Below, in pieces: positions 30,138 through 39,468 of a stretch of DNA of 64,000 bases. Source of the DNA: Nonomuraea gerenzanensis. GTDB taxonomy: Bacteria; Actinomycetota; Actinomycetes; Streptosporangiales; Streptosporangiaceae. Where the stretch lies: the NCBI RefSeq assembly GCF_020215645.1, contig NZ_CP084058.1, positions 4,526,001 through 4,590,000 of the forward strand, read 5' to 3'. Both the position numbers and the translations under genes were made by a program. The number at the start of each line of letters is the position of its first letter. Position 1 is the stretch's first letter. The notes below the pieces were generated by a model. That model saw only the letters and a program-made list of their open reading frames with translations. It was not told where the DNA came from and ran no database searches.

Positions 30138-32228
30138 ATGGGGTGGACCGAGCCGTCCGGCCTCGACGATCTGCTGATCGAGGCCGTGTTCAGCGCGGGC
30201 GCCCACATCGGCAGCGTGTACGTCCTGGACGGCACCCGCCAGGTGCTCGGGATGGAGGCGACGATCGGCCTGCCCGCCACCGTCGCCCGCACCTGGGCCA
30301 GGGTCAGGACGAACGAGTGCGTGCCCATCTCGGTGGCGGTGCGCGAGCGGCGGCTGCTGTGGCTGCAGGACCGGATGGCGCTGGCCCGCGGGTTCCCGGC
30401 GGCGGCGCTGGCGCTGCCGTACGACTTCGCGATGGCCTTCGCCCCGCTCTGCTCCGGCGGCGCGGTCTGGGGCGGCTTCGTGCTGGGCTGGCCCACCGGG
30501 GGCGAGGCCGCGCTCACCTCCGGCAGGACCCGGCTGATCGAGGACGTCTGCGCCAGGATCGGCCGGCTGCTGCACCGGGCCAGCGAGCGGGGCCGCCCGG
30601 TCGTGCCGGGGCCGCTGCCCCGCATCCTGGACCAGGTGCACGCCCTGCGGCCGGGGCAGCCCGCCGGGCTGACGGCACTGACCTGCCTCAACTGCCTGCC
30701 GGAAGGGCACCTGTACCTGGACGCGCAGGCCCGCGTCACGCTCGTCACCGCGCAGGCCGCCGAGATCCTCGACGCCGACCCGTCGCAGCTCATCGGCAGA
30801 CGCCTGTGCAAGGCGCTGCCCTGGCTGGACGACCCCCTGTACGAGGACCACTACCGGGGCGCGGTCGTCAGCCACCGCGTCACCCGGTTCACCGCCCGCC
30901 ACTCCGACGGGCGGCTGCTGTCGGTGGAGTGCTTCCCCGGCGTCCCCGGCGTCACCCTGCGGATCGTGCCCGCCGCCGCCGGTCACGAGGCCGGCTCCAG
31001 CGACGCCGAGGGCCGCCCGCCGCTGCTCGGGCTGCACGAGATGCTGCACCTGGCCACCTGCCTCGCGCAGGCCGTCACCGCGCAGGACGTCGTGGACCTG
31101 GTGGCCGACCACGTGCTGCCGGTCACCGGGGCGCAGGCGCTGGCCATCCTGAGCTGGGAGAGCGGGCGCATGCGCGTGGTCGCCTCGCGTGGCTACAGCC
31201 CGGAGGGCATCGCGACGTTCAACGGCCGGCCGGTGGTGCACGCGGTGCCCTGGGTGCCGGGCTACCAGTGGGACCGGCCGTCGTTCTACGGGACGTGGCG
31301 GGAGTTCCAGCGGACCTTCCCCACCGCCGTCCAGGTGGACGGCATGAGCGCGTGGGCGCTGCTGCCGCTGTCCGCCGCCGGGCAGTCCATCGGCACGTGC
31401 GTGCTGGGCTACGACCGTCCCCGCCGGTTCGGGGAGGCGGAGCGGGCCATGCTCACCGCCCTCGGCGGGCTCATCGCGCAGGCGTTCGAGCGGGCCTGGC
31501 TCTACGACAACAAGCACCAGCTCGCCGAGTCCCTGCAGGCGCGGCTGCTGCCCGCCGACCTGCCCGAGATCCCCGGCCTGGAGCTGGCCGCCAGGTACCT
31601 GCCCACCACGCCCGGCATGGACATCGGCGGCGACTTCTACGACGTGATCCGCCTCGACGACACGACGGCCGCCGCCGTCATCGGCGACGTCCAGGGCCAC
31701 GACATGACCGCCGCCGCCCTCATGGGCCAGGTGCGCACCGCCATCCGCGCCACCGCGAGCACCACCGCCACCTGCGGCGAGGTGCTCGCGCACGCCAACC
31801 GCCTGATGACCGAGCTGGCCCCCGACCGGTTCACGAGCTGCCTGTACATCAAGCTCGACCTGGCCGCGCGCACCGTCTGCCTGGCGGGCGCCGGGCACCC
31901 GCCGCCCCTGCTGAGCATCCCAGGCGCGCCGACCAGGGTCCTCGACGAGGTCACCGGGCTGCTCCTGGGCATCGACCCCGCCGCCGAGTACGGCACCACC
32001 GTGCTGCCCCTGCCACCGGGCTCGGTGCTCGCCCTCTACACCGACGGCCTCGTCGAGCAGCGCGGCCTCGACCTCGGCGACGCCATCGCGAGCCTGGCCG
32101 CCCGCTTCACCCCCGCCCCCGACCGGCCGCTGCACGAGCTCGCCGAGGCCCTCGTCCAGCCGGCGACCGAGCACCAGCGCACGGACGACACGGCCGTCCT
32201 CCTGCTGCGCCTGGAGGACGGCCGGTGA
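30138..32228 (+). CDS. PP2C/SpoIIE phosphatase with GAF-PAS-GAF sensor region
   Basis: 696 aa, soluble. GAF-like domain (about 1-150), PAS (about 185-290, YLDAQARVTLVTAQAAEILD), GAF (about 320-460) and SpoIIE-type PP2C phosphatase (about 480-690). The metal-binding motifs GGDFYDV, GDVQGHDMTAAALMG and TDGLVEQRG are all present. Such proteins dephosphorylate anti-anti-sigma factors of the STAS type; no such partner lies in the window. ATG chosen because of the -10 box directly ahead. The TTG frame extension to 30099 is rejected. Confidence 0.9.
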   Translation: MGWTEPSGLDDLLIEAVFSAGAHIGSVYVLDGTRQVLGMEATIGLPATVARTWARVRTNECVPISVAVRERRLLWLQDRMALARGFPAAALALPYDFAMAFAPLCSGGAVWGGFVLGWPTGGEAALTSGRTRLIEDVCARIGRLLHRASERGRPVVPGPLPRILDQVHALRPGQPAGLTALTCLNCLPEGHLYLDAQARVTLVTAQAAEILDADPSQLIGRRLCKALPWLDDPLYEDHYRGAVVSHRVTRFTARHSDGRLLSVECFPGVPGVTLRIVPAAAGHEAGSSDAEGRPPLLGLHEMLHLATCLAQAVTAQDVVDLVADHVLPVTGAQALAILSWESGRMRVVASRGYSPEGIATFNGRPVVHAVPWVPGYQWDRPSFYGTWREFQRTFPTAVQVDGMSAWALLPLSAAGQSIGTCVLGYDRPRRFGEAERAMLTALGGLIAQAFERAWLYDNKHQLAESLQARLLPADLPEIPGLELAARYLPTTPGMDIGGDFYDVIRLDDTTAAAVIGDVQGHDMTAAALMGQVRTAIRATASTTATCGEVLAHANRLMTELAPDRFTSCLYIKLDLAARTVCLAGAGHPPPLLSIPGAPTRVLDEVTGLLLGIDPAAEYGTTVLPLPPGSVLALYTDGLVEQRGLDLGDAIASLAARFTPAPDRPLHELAEALVQPATEHQRTDDTAVLLLRLEDGR

Positions 32229-32247
32229 CGGCGCTGCCGGGTCGCGG

Positions 32248-33408
32248 TCAGGGAATGGGACGCTTGCTGAGCTTGCAGCCGCGCGGCTGCTCCGGCCGGT
32301 CGTCGGTCCAGCCCGCCTCCGGCGCCCACGCCGCGTAGTACAGGTACGTGCCCTCGGCGAGCCCCTCCGTGCTCTCGGCGGCGATCGACACGTTGGCCGC
32401 CAGGACGGTGCCGGCCCTGGGGTCGAGGATGTTGACGTACCGCTCGGCCACCTCGTCGTCCGCGCCGAACTGCGTGGTGAAGCCCTCGCTCTTGACGAAG
32501 GTGACCGCGAGGCCGCGGCGGCCGAGCGGGTCCTCGACCGTCCCGCGCACCGTGGTCGTCGGCAGCCCGGCCAGCAGGCGCAGGACGGCCGCCCGCACCT
32601 TCGGGCCGATCGGCATCTCCAGCAGCGCCGACGCGCCCGGCAGGAACTCCTCGAAGCTCTCGTGCCGCTCGCCCGCCTCCCACTGGCGGCGCAGCCGCTC
32701 GCGCAGCCCGTTCACGTCGGTGGGCAGCGCCGCGAGGTCGGCCAGCGTGAGCTCGCCCAGCCGGCGGTCGCCGAAGACGCCCGTCTCCGTGGCGCGCGTG
32801 TAGACGCACGACGAGGGCTCGCTGCCCATCCGCAGCTTCCCGCACTGCTTGGCGGGCGTGCCGGGCGTGCACACACGCTGCACCGCCGACGGGGAGCCGG
32901 CCGCCTGCCACACGCGCTCGTCGGCGGGCGTGGCCGGACGCACGTACTCCTGCCGCTGCCGCACCTGCACCGGATCGTCCGGATCGCGTGGCTGCCACAG
33001 GTCCACGCGCGAGGCGTACAGGACGTTGAACGCCTCGCCCCCCGCCTCGACCCTGATCAGGCCGCCGTTGAGCAGCGGCCTGCGCCAGTACGCCCCCGTC
33101 TCGTCCGGCAGCCGGGCGACGTCGTCGGCGAGGTGGAGCAGGGCGTCGTTGCCGCCGTCGGGCACGATCACCGGCGCCGGCGCCGGGCCCAGGACCGACA
33201 CCCCGGTGATGACGGCGGTGATGACGGCGACGGTCGCCACGGCCGTCCAGCCCCAGAACGCGCGGCGGTGCCTCGGGCGCCGCCCCGCGGACTGCCCCGC
33301 GGACTGCCCCGCGGTCGCCGCCAGCCGGGTGCGGGCCCGCTCGACCACCTCCCGCGAGGGTGGCGGCGCGTCCGGGAGGGCCTTGGCCAGCAGGTCGAGC
33401 TCATCCAT
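32248..33408 (-). CDS. CU044_5270 family protein (membrane partner of ECF sigma factor)
   Basis: 386 aa. Cytoplasmic N-terminus (about 1-50), a single membrane helix (about 51-72, TAVATVAVITAVITGVSVLG) and a large extracellular domain. Actinobacterial members are encoded next to ECF sigma factors and are candidate anti-sigma factors. GGAGG before ATG 33408; the start lies 8 nt inside the sigma gene. A small in-frame repeat (GQSAGQSAG, 12-bp units) sits before the membrane helix. Confidence 0.85.
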   Translation of the reverse strand: MDELDLLAKALPDAPPPSREVVERARTRLAATAGQSAGQSAGRRPRHRRAFWGWTAVATVAVITAVITGVSVLGPAPAPVIVPDGGNDALLHLADDVARLPDETGAYWRRPLLNGGLIRVEAGGEAFNVLYASRVDLWQPRDPDDPVQVRQRQEYVRPATPADERVWQAAGSPSAVQRVCTPGTPAKQCGKLRMGSEPSSCVYTRATETGVFGDRRLGELTLADLAALPTDVNGLRERLRRQWEAGERHESFEEFLPGASALLEMPIGPKVRAAVLRLLAGLPTTTVRGTVEDPLGRRGLAVTFVKSEGFTTQFGADDEVAERYVNILDPRAGTVLAANVSIAAESTEGLAEGTYLYYAAWAPEAGWTDDRPEQPRGCKLSKRPIP

Positions 33409-33952
33409 GGTTGACCTCCAGAGGGTTGACGTCGCCGAGCGCCGCGCGCAGCTGCTTACGGGCGCGGTTGAGGCGGGAGGCGACCGTGCCGGCCGGGATG
33501 TCGAGCGCGGCGGCGACCTCGGCGTGGCTGAGGCCGCCCAGCGCGCTGAGCAGGACGACGTCACGGTCCCTGCGGTTGAGCGCGGCCAGCGCCCCCGCCA
33601 GCCTGCCGGTCAGCTCGCCCGCCGCCACCCGCGCGACGGTCGCGTCCTCGTGGCTGTGCTCCAGCCGCTCCGCCGCGCGGCCGAGCGCCTTCCACTTGCG
33701 CAGCTCGCTGCGGTGGTGCCGGGCCACGAGATGCGTGGCGATGCCGTACAGCCAGGGCCGGACGGCGCCGCGCGAGGCGTCGTGACCCCGCCGGTACGCG
33801 GCCAGGAACACCTCGGCGGCCAGGTCGTCGGCGAGATCCGGCGACAACCGCCTGGCGATGTAACGATGGATCTCGGCGAAGTGCGTGGTGAAGATCTCCT
33901 CCCAGTCCGCCCCGGGATCGGGCGGGCCGGTGAGATCGGGTGGGACGGCCAT
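33401..33952 (-). CDS. ECF-type RNA polymerase sigma factor
   Basis: 183 aa. Region 2 (about 20-90, HRYIARRLSPDLADDLAAEVFLAAY) and region 4 (about 120-175, RDVVLLSALGGLSHAEVAAALD, then TVASRLNRARKQL). Regulated by its co-translated membrane partner (8-nt overlap), by analogy with other ECF pairs. GGAG lies 8 nt before ATG 33952. Divergent from the ABC transporter genes, which may be its targets (inference). Confidence 0.92.
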   Translation of the reverse strand: MAVPPDLTGPPDPGADWEEIFTTHFAEIHRYIARRLSPDLADDLAAEVFLAAYRRGHDASRGAVRPWLYGIATHLVARHHRSELRKWKALGRAAERLEHSHEDATVARVAAGELTGRLAGALAALNRRDRDVVLLSALGGLSHAEVAAALDIPAGTVASRLNRARKQLRAALGDVNPLEVNHG

Positions 33953-34112
33953 GCAGGCAACTCCACTGAGGTCGCAGGAACGCTGAACACCTGTTGTTGC
34001 CCGAAGCCCCCCAGCCCTTTCACGCGTGCCACCCGATTACGGTTTCCCGCCATCGAGGTCGGCGGGCTGCCCCCATGGTGGCGCACCCCGCGGCCTCCTA
34101 GCGTGGGCGAAC

Positions 34113-35018
34113 GTGATCCGTCTCAGCGGTTTGACCAAGCGATACGGGGACAGGCTCGCCGTGGACGAGCTGACCCTGGACCTGAAACCGGGCACCGTCA
34201 CCGGCTTCCTCGGGCCGAACGGCGCCGGCAAGTCGACCACGATGCGCCTGATCCTCGGCCTCGACCACGCCACCTCCGGCACCGCGCTCGTCGGCGGCGT
34301 GCCGTACCGGCACCTCCGCGACCCGCTGCGCACCGTCGGCGCGCTCCTCGACGCCCGCGCCGTGCACCCCGGCCGCAGCGGCCGGGCCCATCTGGTGGCG
34401 CTGGCCCGCAGCAACGGCCTCCCGCGACGGAGGGTGGAGGAAGTGCTGGAGACCGTCGGCATGGCGTCGGCGGCCCGCAAGCGGGCCGGCACGCTGTCGC
34501 TCGGCATGAGCCAGCGGCTCGGCATCGCGGCGGCGCTGCTGGGCGACCCCGGGGTGCTGATGTTCGACGAGCCCGTCAACGGGCTGGACCCGGACGGGGT
34601 GCGCTGGGTGCGCGGGCTGATGCGGTCGCTGGCGGCCGAGGGGCGGACCGTGTTCGTCTCCAGCCACCTGATGAGCGAGATGCAGCTCACCGCCGACCAT
34701 CTCGTGGTGATCGGCAAGGGGCGGCTCATCATGGACGCGCCGCTCGCGGACGTCCTGGCGACCAGCTCGCTGACGGCGGTGCTGGTGCGCACGCCGCACG
34801 CCGGTGACCTCGCGGCGCTGCTGCGGGGGGCGGGGATGACGGTGGACCGGTTCGGGGAGAACGAGCTGGAGGTCACCGGGGCCGCGGTCGAGCGCGTCGG
34901 CGATCTGGCCTACGAGGCGGGGATCCGGCTGCACGAGCTGCGTGCCAAGGAGCCCTCGCTGGAGCAGGCGTACCAGGAGCTGACCTCGGGCAGCGTCGAG
35001 TACGGGGTGAGCAGGTGA
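34113..35018 (+). CDS. ABC transporter ATP-binding protein (drug/lantibiotic export type)
   Basis: 301 aa from GTG 34113. Walker A GPNGAGKSTT, signature LSLGMSQR (atypical, in place of LSGGQ), Walker B VLMFDEPVNGLDPDG, SSHLMSE and a C-terminal regulatory tail typical of ABC-2 exporters such as BcrA. TAGCGT at 34099-34104 suggests a leaderless start. Operon with an ABC-2 permease (4-nt overlap) and a two-component system. Confidence 0.9.
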   Translation: MIRLSGLTKRYGDRLAVDELTLDLKPGTVTGFLGPNGAGKSTTMRLILGLDHATSGTALVGGVPYRHLRDPLRTVGALLDARAVHPGRSGRAHLVALARSNGLPRRRVEEVLETVGMASAARKRAGTLSLGMSQRLGIAAALLGDPGVLMFDEPVNGLDPDGVRWVRGLMRSLAAEGRTVFVSSHLMSEMQLTADHLVVIGKGRLIMDAPLADVLATSSLTAVLVRTPHAGDLAALLRGAGMTVDRFGENELEVTGAAVERVGDLAYEAGIRLHELRAKEPSLEQAYQELTSGSVEYGVSR

Positions 35019-35812
35019 ACGCGCGGACCCTGTGGCGGGCGACCGGGGCCGAGTGGGCGAAGCTGTGGTCGGTCAGGTCCACGTGGTGGTGCCTGGCCTG
35101 CGCGCTGGCGCTCAGCGTGCTCACCTCCCTCACCCTGGGCGGCGCGGCCGCCACCGACGCGCTGCGCGACGGCGCGACCGGCGTGCGGATCGTCGCCAGC
35201 GAGGCCGTGGTCTCGGCCACCTCGTTCGTGCAGTTCGCGCTGGTGGCGGCGGCCATGCTGGTGATCACCAACGAGTACGCCTCCGGCGGCATCCGGGCCA
35301 CGCTGCAGGCCACGCCGGCGCGCGGGGTGGTGCTGGCGGCCAAGGCGCTGGTGGTCGGGCCGGTGATGTTCGCGGCCGGGGTGCTCTTCGGGGCGGTGTC
35401 CGCAGTGTCCGTGTACGCGCTGCTGTCGGTCGAGGTGTTCGGCGGGCTCGTGGTGCTGCCCTTCGGCGACCTGGTGGCCGACCTGGCGGGGATGGGCGTG
35501 TTCTACGCGCTGGTGTCGGTGCTGACCCTGGGGGTCGGGGCGGCGATGCGCAGCGCGGCGGGGACGCTGAGCGTGATGTTCATGCTGCTGATGGGGCTGC
35601 CGCTGGTGATCCTCATGACCGGGGTGCCGGCGCTGCTGGACGCCTCGCTGCGGATGCCGATGTTCGCGGGGCTGGCGTTCATGGGCAGCACGGAGAACCT
35701 CACCGGCGGGCCCATGCCGTACCCGGCGGGGGAGGGCCTGGGGTGGCTGCTGGCCTGGGTGGCGGCGGCGGTGGCGGTGGGGTACGCCGTCCTGCGCCGC
35801 CGCGACGCCTAG
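35015..35812 (+). CDS. ABC-2 type permease
   Basis: 265-aa membrane subunit with six predicted helices (near 24-44, 70-88, 105-135, 150-172, 180-200, 240-260). GTG start overlaps the ATPase stop (GTGA). Partner of the ATPase; substrate could be a lantibiotic, another antibiotic or a lipid. Confidence 0.88.
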   Translation: MNARTLWRATGAEWAKLWSVRSTWWCLACALALSVLTSLTLGGAAATDALRDGATGVRIVASEAVVSATSFVQFALVAAAMLVITNEYASGGIRATLQATPARGVVLAAKALVVGPVMFAAGVLFGAVSAVSVYALLSVEVFGGLVVLPFGDLVADLAGMGVFYALVSVLTLGVGAAMRSAAGTLSVMFMLLMGLPLVILMTGVPALLDASLRMPMFAGLAFMGSTENLTGGPMPYPAGEGLGWLLAWVAAAVAVGYAVLRRRDA

Positions 35813-35815
35813 ACT
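35810..35815 (+). promoter_or_regulatory. -10 box for the sensor kinase gene
   Basis: TAGACT overlaps the end of the permease gene and lies 8 nt before GTG 35824, suggesting a second, leaderless transcript for the kinase-regulator pair. Confidence 0.4.
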
Positions 35816-35823
35816 GCACGCCC

Positions 35824-37086
35824 GTGTCAGGAATCCGCATCGCCCGCTCACTGGCCGGGGTCCTGCTCGGGACGGCGCTCGGCGTGGCCGAGCTGCTCTT
35901 CCTGGTCGTGGCCGCGCCCGCCGCGCTGGTCCCCGCGCTGCGGCCGGCCGCCGCACGCGGGCTGGCCCGGCTCACGGCGCTGGAACGCGCCCGCCTGTCC
36001 ACGTGGCTCGGTCACGAGCCGGCGCGGCGCGACGGCGGGTACACCTTCCTCGCCGCCCGCGCCGGCCTGGGCGTCCTCGGCGGGTACCTCTGCGCCAGCA
36101 CCCTGTTCCTCGCCGTCCTGCTGCTGGCCGGCGGCGCGTGGGACCTGATCTGGGGCGACTCCGAGCCCGTCCCGCTGGAGCTGCCCGGCGTGAAGATCGT
36201 CACCAACGGTGGCGCGCTCGGCATCACGGCGGGGCTGGCCCTGCTCGCCGCGCTCGCCCTCCTGGTGGCCGCGCTCGCCGCGCTCGACCGCCGGCTGGCC
36301 GCGCGTTTCCTCGGCCCCAGCGGCGAGGAGCTGATGCGCCGCCGTATCGCCGAGCTGACCGAGACCCGGTCCGGCATCGTCAGGGCGGTGGACGACGAGC
36401 GGCGCAGGATCGAGCGGGACCTGCACGACGGGGTGCAGCAGCGCGGCGTCGCGCTGGCCATGCTGCTCGGCCGCGCCCGGCACGCCATCGACCTCCTCCG
36501 GGCCGGCGACGGCCCGGGCGGCGGTGACACCGCCCGCCGCGACCAGGCCGGCGGCGGCGCGGGGACCCGCGACCAGGCCGGCGGCGGCGCGGGTGGCCGT
36601 GACCCCCATCGGCAGGTCGCCGAGCTGGTCGCCCAGGCCTACACCGAGTCCCGCCAGCTCCTCGACGAGCTGCGCAGCGTGGCCTGGCGCATCTACCCCA
36701 CCGCGCTCGACGAGCTGGGCCTGCGCGCCGCCCTCGCCGGCGTCGCCGAGCGCGCGGGCGTGCCCGTGACCGTGCATGACGGCCTGGCCGCCCGACCAGC
36801 CTCCGAGATCGAGACCGCGGTGTACTTCGTGGCCCGCGAGGCCATCACCAACGCGGTCAAGCACGCCGGCGCCCATGACATCCTGGTGGTCCTGACCGAG
36901 GACGAGCGGACGGTGAGCGTGGCGATCTCCGACGACGGCCGGGGCGGCGCCGACCCGTCCGGCAGCGGCCTGTCCGGGCTGGCCCGCCGGGTCCTGGCGC
37001 TCGACGGCACGTTCACCGTCGACAGCCCGCCGGGCGGCCCCACCAGGATCGCCGCCACGCTGCCCAAGGAGCCGCCGTGCGGGTGA
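35824..37086 (+). CDS. NarL/DesK-type sensor histidine kinase
   Basis: 420 aa. N-terminal membrane part with about four helices (near 8-30, 85-110 and 135-160), then HisKA_3 with phospho-acceptor H201 (ERDLHDGVQQRG) and a HATPase domain (REAITNAVKHAG, DDGRGG). Between the two dimerisation helices is an extra segment of about 30 residues made of two copies of RDQAGGGAG-type decamers (30-bp DNA repeat near 36538-36597). GTG 35824. Overlaps its regulator by 10 nt. Confidence 0.88.
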   Translation: MSGIRIARSLAGVLLGTALGVAELLFLVVAAPAALVPALRPAAARGLARLTALERARLSTWLGHEPARRDGGYTFLAARAGLGVLGGYLCASTLFLAVLLLAGGAWDLIWGDSEPVPLELPGVKIVTNGGALGITAGLALLAALALLVAALAALDRRLAARFLGPSGEELMRRRIAELTETRSGIVRAVDDERRRIERDLHDGVQQRGVALAMLLGRARHAIDLLRAGDGPGGGDTARRDQAGGGAGTRDQAGGGAGGRDPHRQVAELVAQAYTESRQLLDELRSVAWRIYPTALDELGLRAALAGVAERAGVPVTVHDGLAARPASEIETAVYFVAREAITNAVKHAGAHDILVVLTEDERTVSVAISDDGRGGADPSGSGLSGLARRVLALDGTFTVDSPPGGPTRIAATLPKEPPCG

Positions 37087-37721
37087 TCCTGGCCGACGAC
37101 TCCGTGCTGCTGCGCGAGGGGCTGACCCGGCTGCTCGCCGACGCCGGGCACGAGGTGGTCGCCGCCGTCGGCGACGCGCCCGCGCTGCTCGACGCGGTCG
37201 CCCTGCACCGCCCCGACGTGGCCGTCATCGACGTGCGCATGCCGCCCGAGCACAAGGACGACGGGCTGCGGGCCGCGCTGGAGATCCGCGAGCGGCAGCC
37301 GGGCGTCGGCGTGCTCGTCCTGTCGCAGTACGTCGAGCAGCACTACGCCGCCAGGCTGCTGGGCGGCTCCACCGAGGGGCTCGGCTACCTGCTGAAGGAC
37401 CGGGTCTCGGAGGTGGCCGAGTTCCTGGAGTCGCTGGAGCGGGTGCGGGCGGGCGGCACGGCGTTCGACCCCGAGGTGGTGCGCCAGCTCCTGGCCCGCA
37501 CGACCCGTACCGATCCCTTGAGCAGGCTCAGCCCCCGCGAGGGCGAGGTGCTGCGGCACCTCGCCCAGGGGCTGGTGAACGCCGCCATCGCCGAGCGGCT
37601 GCACGTCTCGCTCAGCACGGTCGAGAAGCACGTCAACGCCATCATGGACAAGCTCGACCTGCCCCGCGACCCCGGCTACAGCCGGCGCGTGCTGGCGATC
37701 CTGCGCTATCTGGAGAGCTGA
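37077..37721 (+). CDS. NarL-type response regulator
   Basis: 214 aa. Receiver with DD at 7-8, phospho-acceptor D52 (VIDVRMP) and LKDRV, and a LuxR helix-turn-helix (LSPREGEVLRHLAQG, then TVEKHVNAIMDKL). GTG 37077 lies inside the kinase 3' end. With the kinase it probably controls the exporter upstream. Confidence 0.93.
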   Translation: MRVILADDSVLLREGLTRLLADAGHEVVAAVGDAPALLDAVALHRPDVAVIDVRMPPEHKDDGLRAALEIRERQPGVGVLVLSQYVEQHYAARLLGGSTEGLGYLLKDRVSEVAEFLESLERVRAGGTAFDPEVVRQLLARTTRTDPLSRLSPREGEVLRHLAQGLVNAAIAERLHVSLSTVEKHVNAIMDKLDLPRDPGYSRRVLAILRYLES

Positions 37722-37728
37722 GCGCCCG

Positions 37729-38448
37729 CTAGTCGCCGCTCGTGGTGAACGACGGGTGCGAGGCGTCGCCGCTCATCAGCCGCCCGAGGAACTCCTGCAT
37801 CGACTTGCCGTCGTTCAGGTGCGGGAACGGCTCGCCGGGCACGTCCACGCCGAGGAAGCGGCACAGCGGCTCCCAGCCCTCCCGCACGTCGAAGACCAGC
37901 AGCCGCTCGGCCGGCAGGCCCGCCTTGACCGTGGCCGCGTGCTGCTCGAACGCGGCCACGGCGCTGTCCTCGTCGACCGGGCCGTCGGCCATCGTCCTGC
38001 CGGGGCCGAACGTCGCGGAGGTCATGCGGTTGAGCACGGGCTGCAGCCGCCGCATGCCGTCGAAGACGGCCCGCGCCGCCGGAGGCAGGTCCCGCTCGGC
38101 GCCCTGCGCCATGATGGTCCGGGGCCCGGTCTCGATGAGCGTCATCATGCTCGCGTACCAGGCGCGCGGGTCGCGCACGGTGAGCACGACCTTCGCCTCC
38201 GGGTACGCCCGTGCCAGCTCCCGCCAGAAGAAGGAGGCCGGCCAGTCCTGCGTCGAGCGGAACCCGTCGAACAGTTTCCCCCAGTCGACCTCGCCGCCCT
38301 CCGCCAGCGGCAGCCAGTCGTCGACGCGAGCCGGTTCGGTCAGGATGTTGAACATGTGAAAGCAGGGCCCGAACCCGAGCCGCTCCAGTGCGGCCTTCAT
38401 GGAGCTGGTTCCGGTGCGCGGAAAGCCCGCGCCGATCACGGTCAGCAC
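37729..38448 (-). CDS. Sulfotransferase family protein
   Basis: 239 aa. PAPS-binding 5'-phosphosulfate loop GFPRTGTSSMKAAL near the N-terminus and 3'-phosphate motif VRDPRAWYASM (about 92-102), matching the actinobacterial Sulfotransfer family. Transfers sulfate from PAPS to an unknown acceptor. GGAGG before ATG 38448. Stop lies 7 nt from the convergent regulator stop. Confidence 0.87.
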   Translation of the reverse strand: MLTVIGAGFPRTGTSSMKAALERLGFGPCFHMFNILTEPARVDDWLPLAEGGEVDWGKLFDGFRSTQDWPASFFWRELARAYPEAKVVLTVRDPRAWYASMMTLIETGPRTIMAQGAERDLPPAARAVFDGMRRLQPVLNRMTSATFGPGRTMADGPVDEDSAVAAFEQHAATVKAGLPAERLLVFDVREGWEPLCRFLGVDVPGEPFPHLNDGKSMQEFLGRLMSGDASHPSFTTSGD

Positions 38449-38576
38449 ATCACACCTCCACGAGTTGTCTACCGTACTAGTCGGAAACCCGAGCGTTACT
38501 GTGACAAATTGCGGCAGATTGGCCGGTGTGGCGACCGGGTAAGGGGGAGTGTCAGCGTCACCAAGGGGGAACGATC

Positions 38577-39398
38577 ATGACAGTCATGCTCGCCGACGGC
38601 CGCCCGATGCCGCGCCTGGGCCTCGGCACCTGGCCGATGAACGACGAGGAGGCCCGCCAGGCCGTCACCCACGCCGTCTCGCTCGGCTACCGGCTCATCG
38701 ACACGGCCGCCGCGTACGGCAACGAGAGCGGCGTCGGTGCCGCGGTGGCGGACGCGCCGGTGGCGCGCGAGGAGCTGTTCGTCACCACGAAGCTGCGTGG
38801 CTCCCACCACGGCTACGACGCCGCCCTGCGCGGCTTCGAGGAGAGCCGGGCCCGGCTCGGCCTCGACTACGTCGACCTCTACCTCATCCACTGGCCGCTG
38901 CCCGGGCGCGGGCTCTACGCCGACACCTGGCGGGCCCTGGTGCACCTGCGCGAGCAGGGCCTGGCCCGCTCGATCGGCGTGTCCAACTTCACCCCGCAGC
39001 AGATCGAGCGGCTGATCGAGGAGACGGGCGTCTGCCCGGCCGTGAACCAGGTCGAGATGCACCCCGGCTTCCCCCAGCGCGAGCTGCGCGCCTGGCACGC
39101 GGAGCACGACATCGTGACCGAGTCGTGGAGCCCGCTCGGCGCCGGCTCCAAGCTGCTCGACGAGCCCGCCGTCACCGAGCTGGCCGCCGCCCACGGCCGC
39201 ACGCCGGCGCAGGTCGTGCTGCACTGGCACGTGCAGCGCGGCGCCGTGCCCATCCCCAAGTCGGCCGACCCCCTGCGCATGCGGCAGAACCTCGAGGTGT
39301 TCGACTTCAGCCTCTCGCCCGACGACCTGGCCCGCCTCGACACCCTCGACGCGGGCGGGCGGCTCGGCGGCGATCCCGACACGCACGTCGAGCTCTGA
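38577..39398 (+). CDS. Aldo/keto reductase
   Basis: 273 aa, AKR superfamily (DkgA-like). Catalytic Asp/Tyr in LIDTAAAYGNE (about 41-50), Lys in TTKLRG (about 70), His in IHWPLP (about 104), plus SIGVSNF and VPIPKS. NADPH-dependent reduction of aldehydes or ketones. ATG 38577 has AAGGGGGA 6 nt upstream. Followed after 70 bp by an acyl-CoA-dehydrogenase-like gene. Confidence 0.92.
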   Translation: MTVMLADGRPMPRLGLGTWPMNDEEARQAVTHAVSLGYRLIDTAAAYGNESGVGAAVADAPVAREELFVTTKLRGSHHGYDAALRGFEESRARLGLDYVDLYLIHWPLPGRGLYADTWRALVHLREQGLARSIGVSNFTPQQIERLIEETGVCPAVNQVEMHPGFPQRELRAWHAEHDIVTESWSPLGAGSKLLDEPAVTELAAAHGRTPAQVVLHWHVQRGAVPIPKSADPLRMRQNLEVFDFSLSPDDLARLDTLDAGGRLGGDPDTHVEL

Positions 39399-39468
39399 GC
39401 GGCGCCCGCGCGCCTAGTCTGGGGTGACGGGAACGCCCTGACGGTCGCAGCCACGAGGAGCGGCGAAG

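Noticed and set aside
29625..32174. Long minus-strand frame opposite the SpoIIE phosphatase
   Set aside because: Shadow frame; the plus-strand protein has all PP2C motifs.
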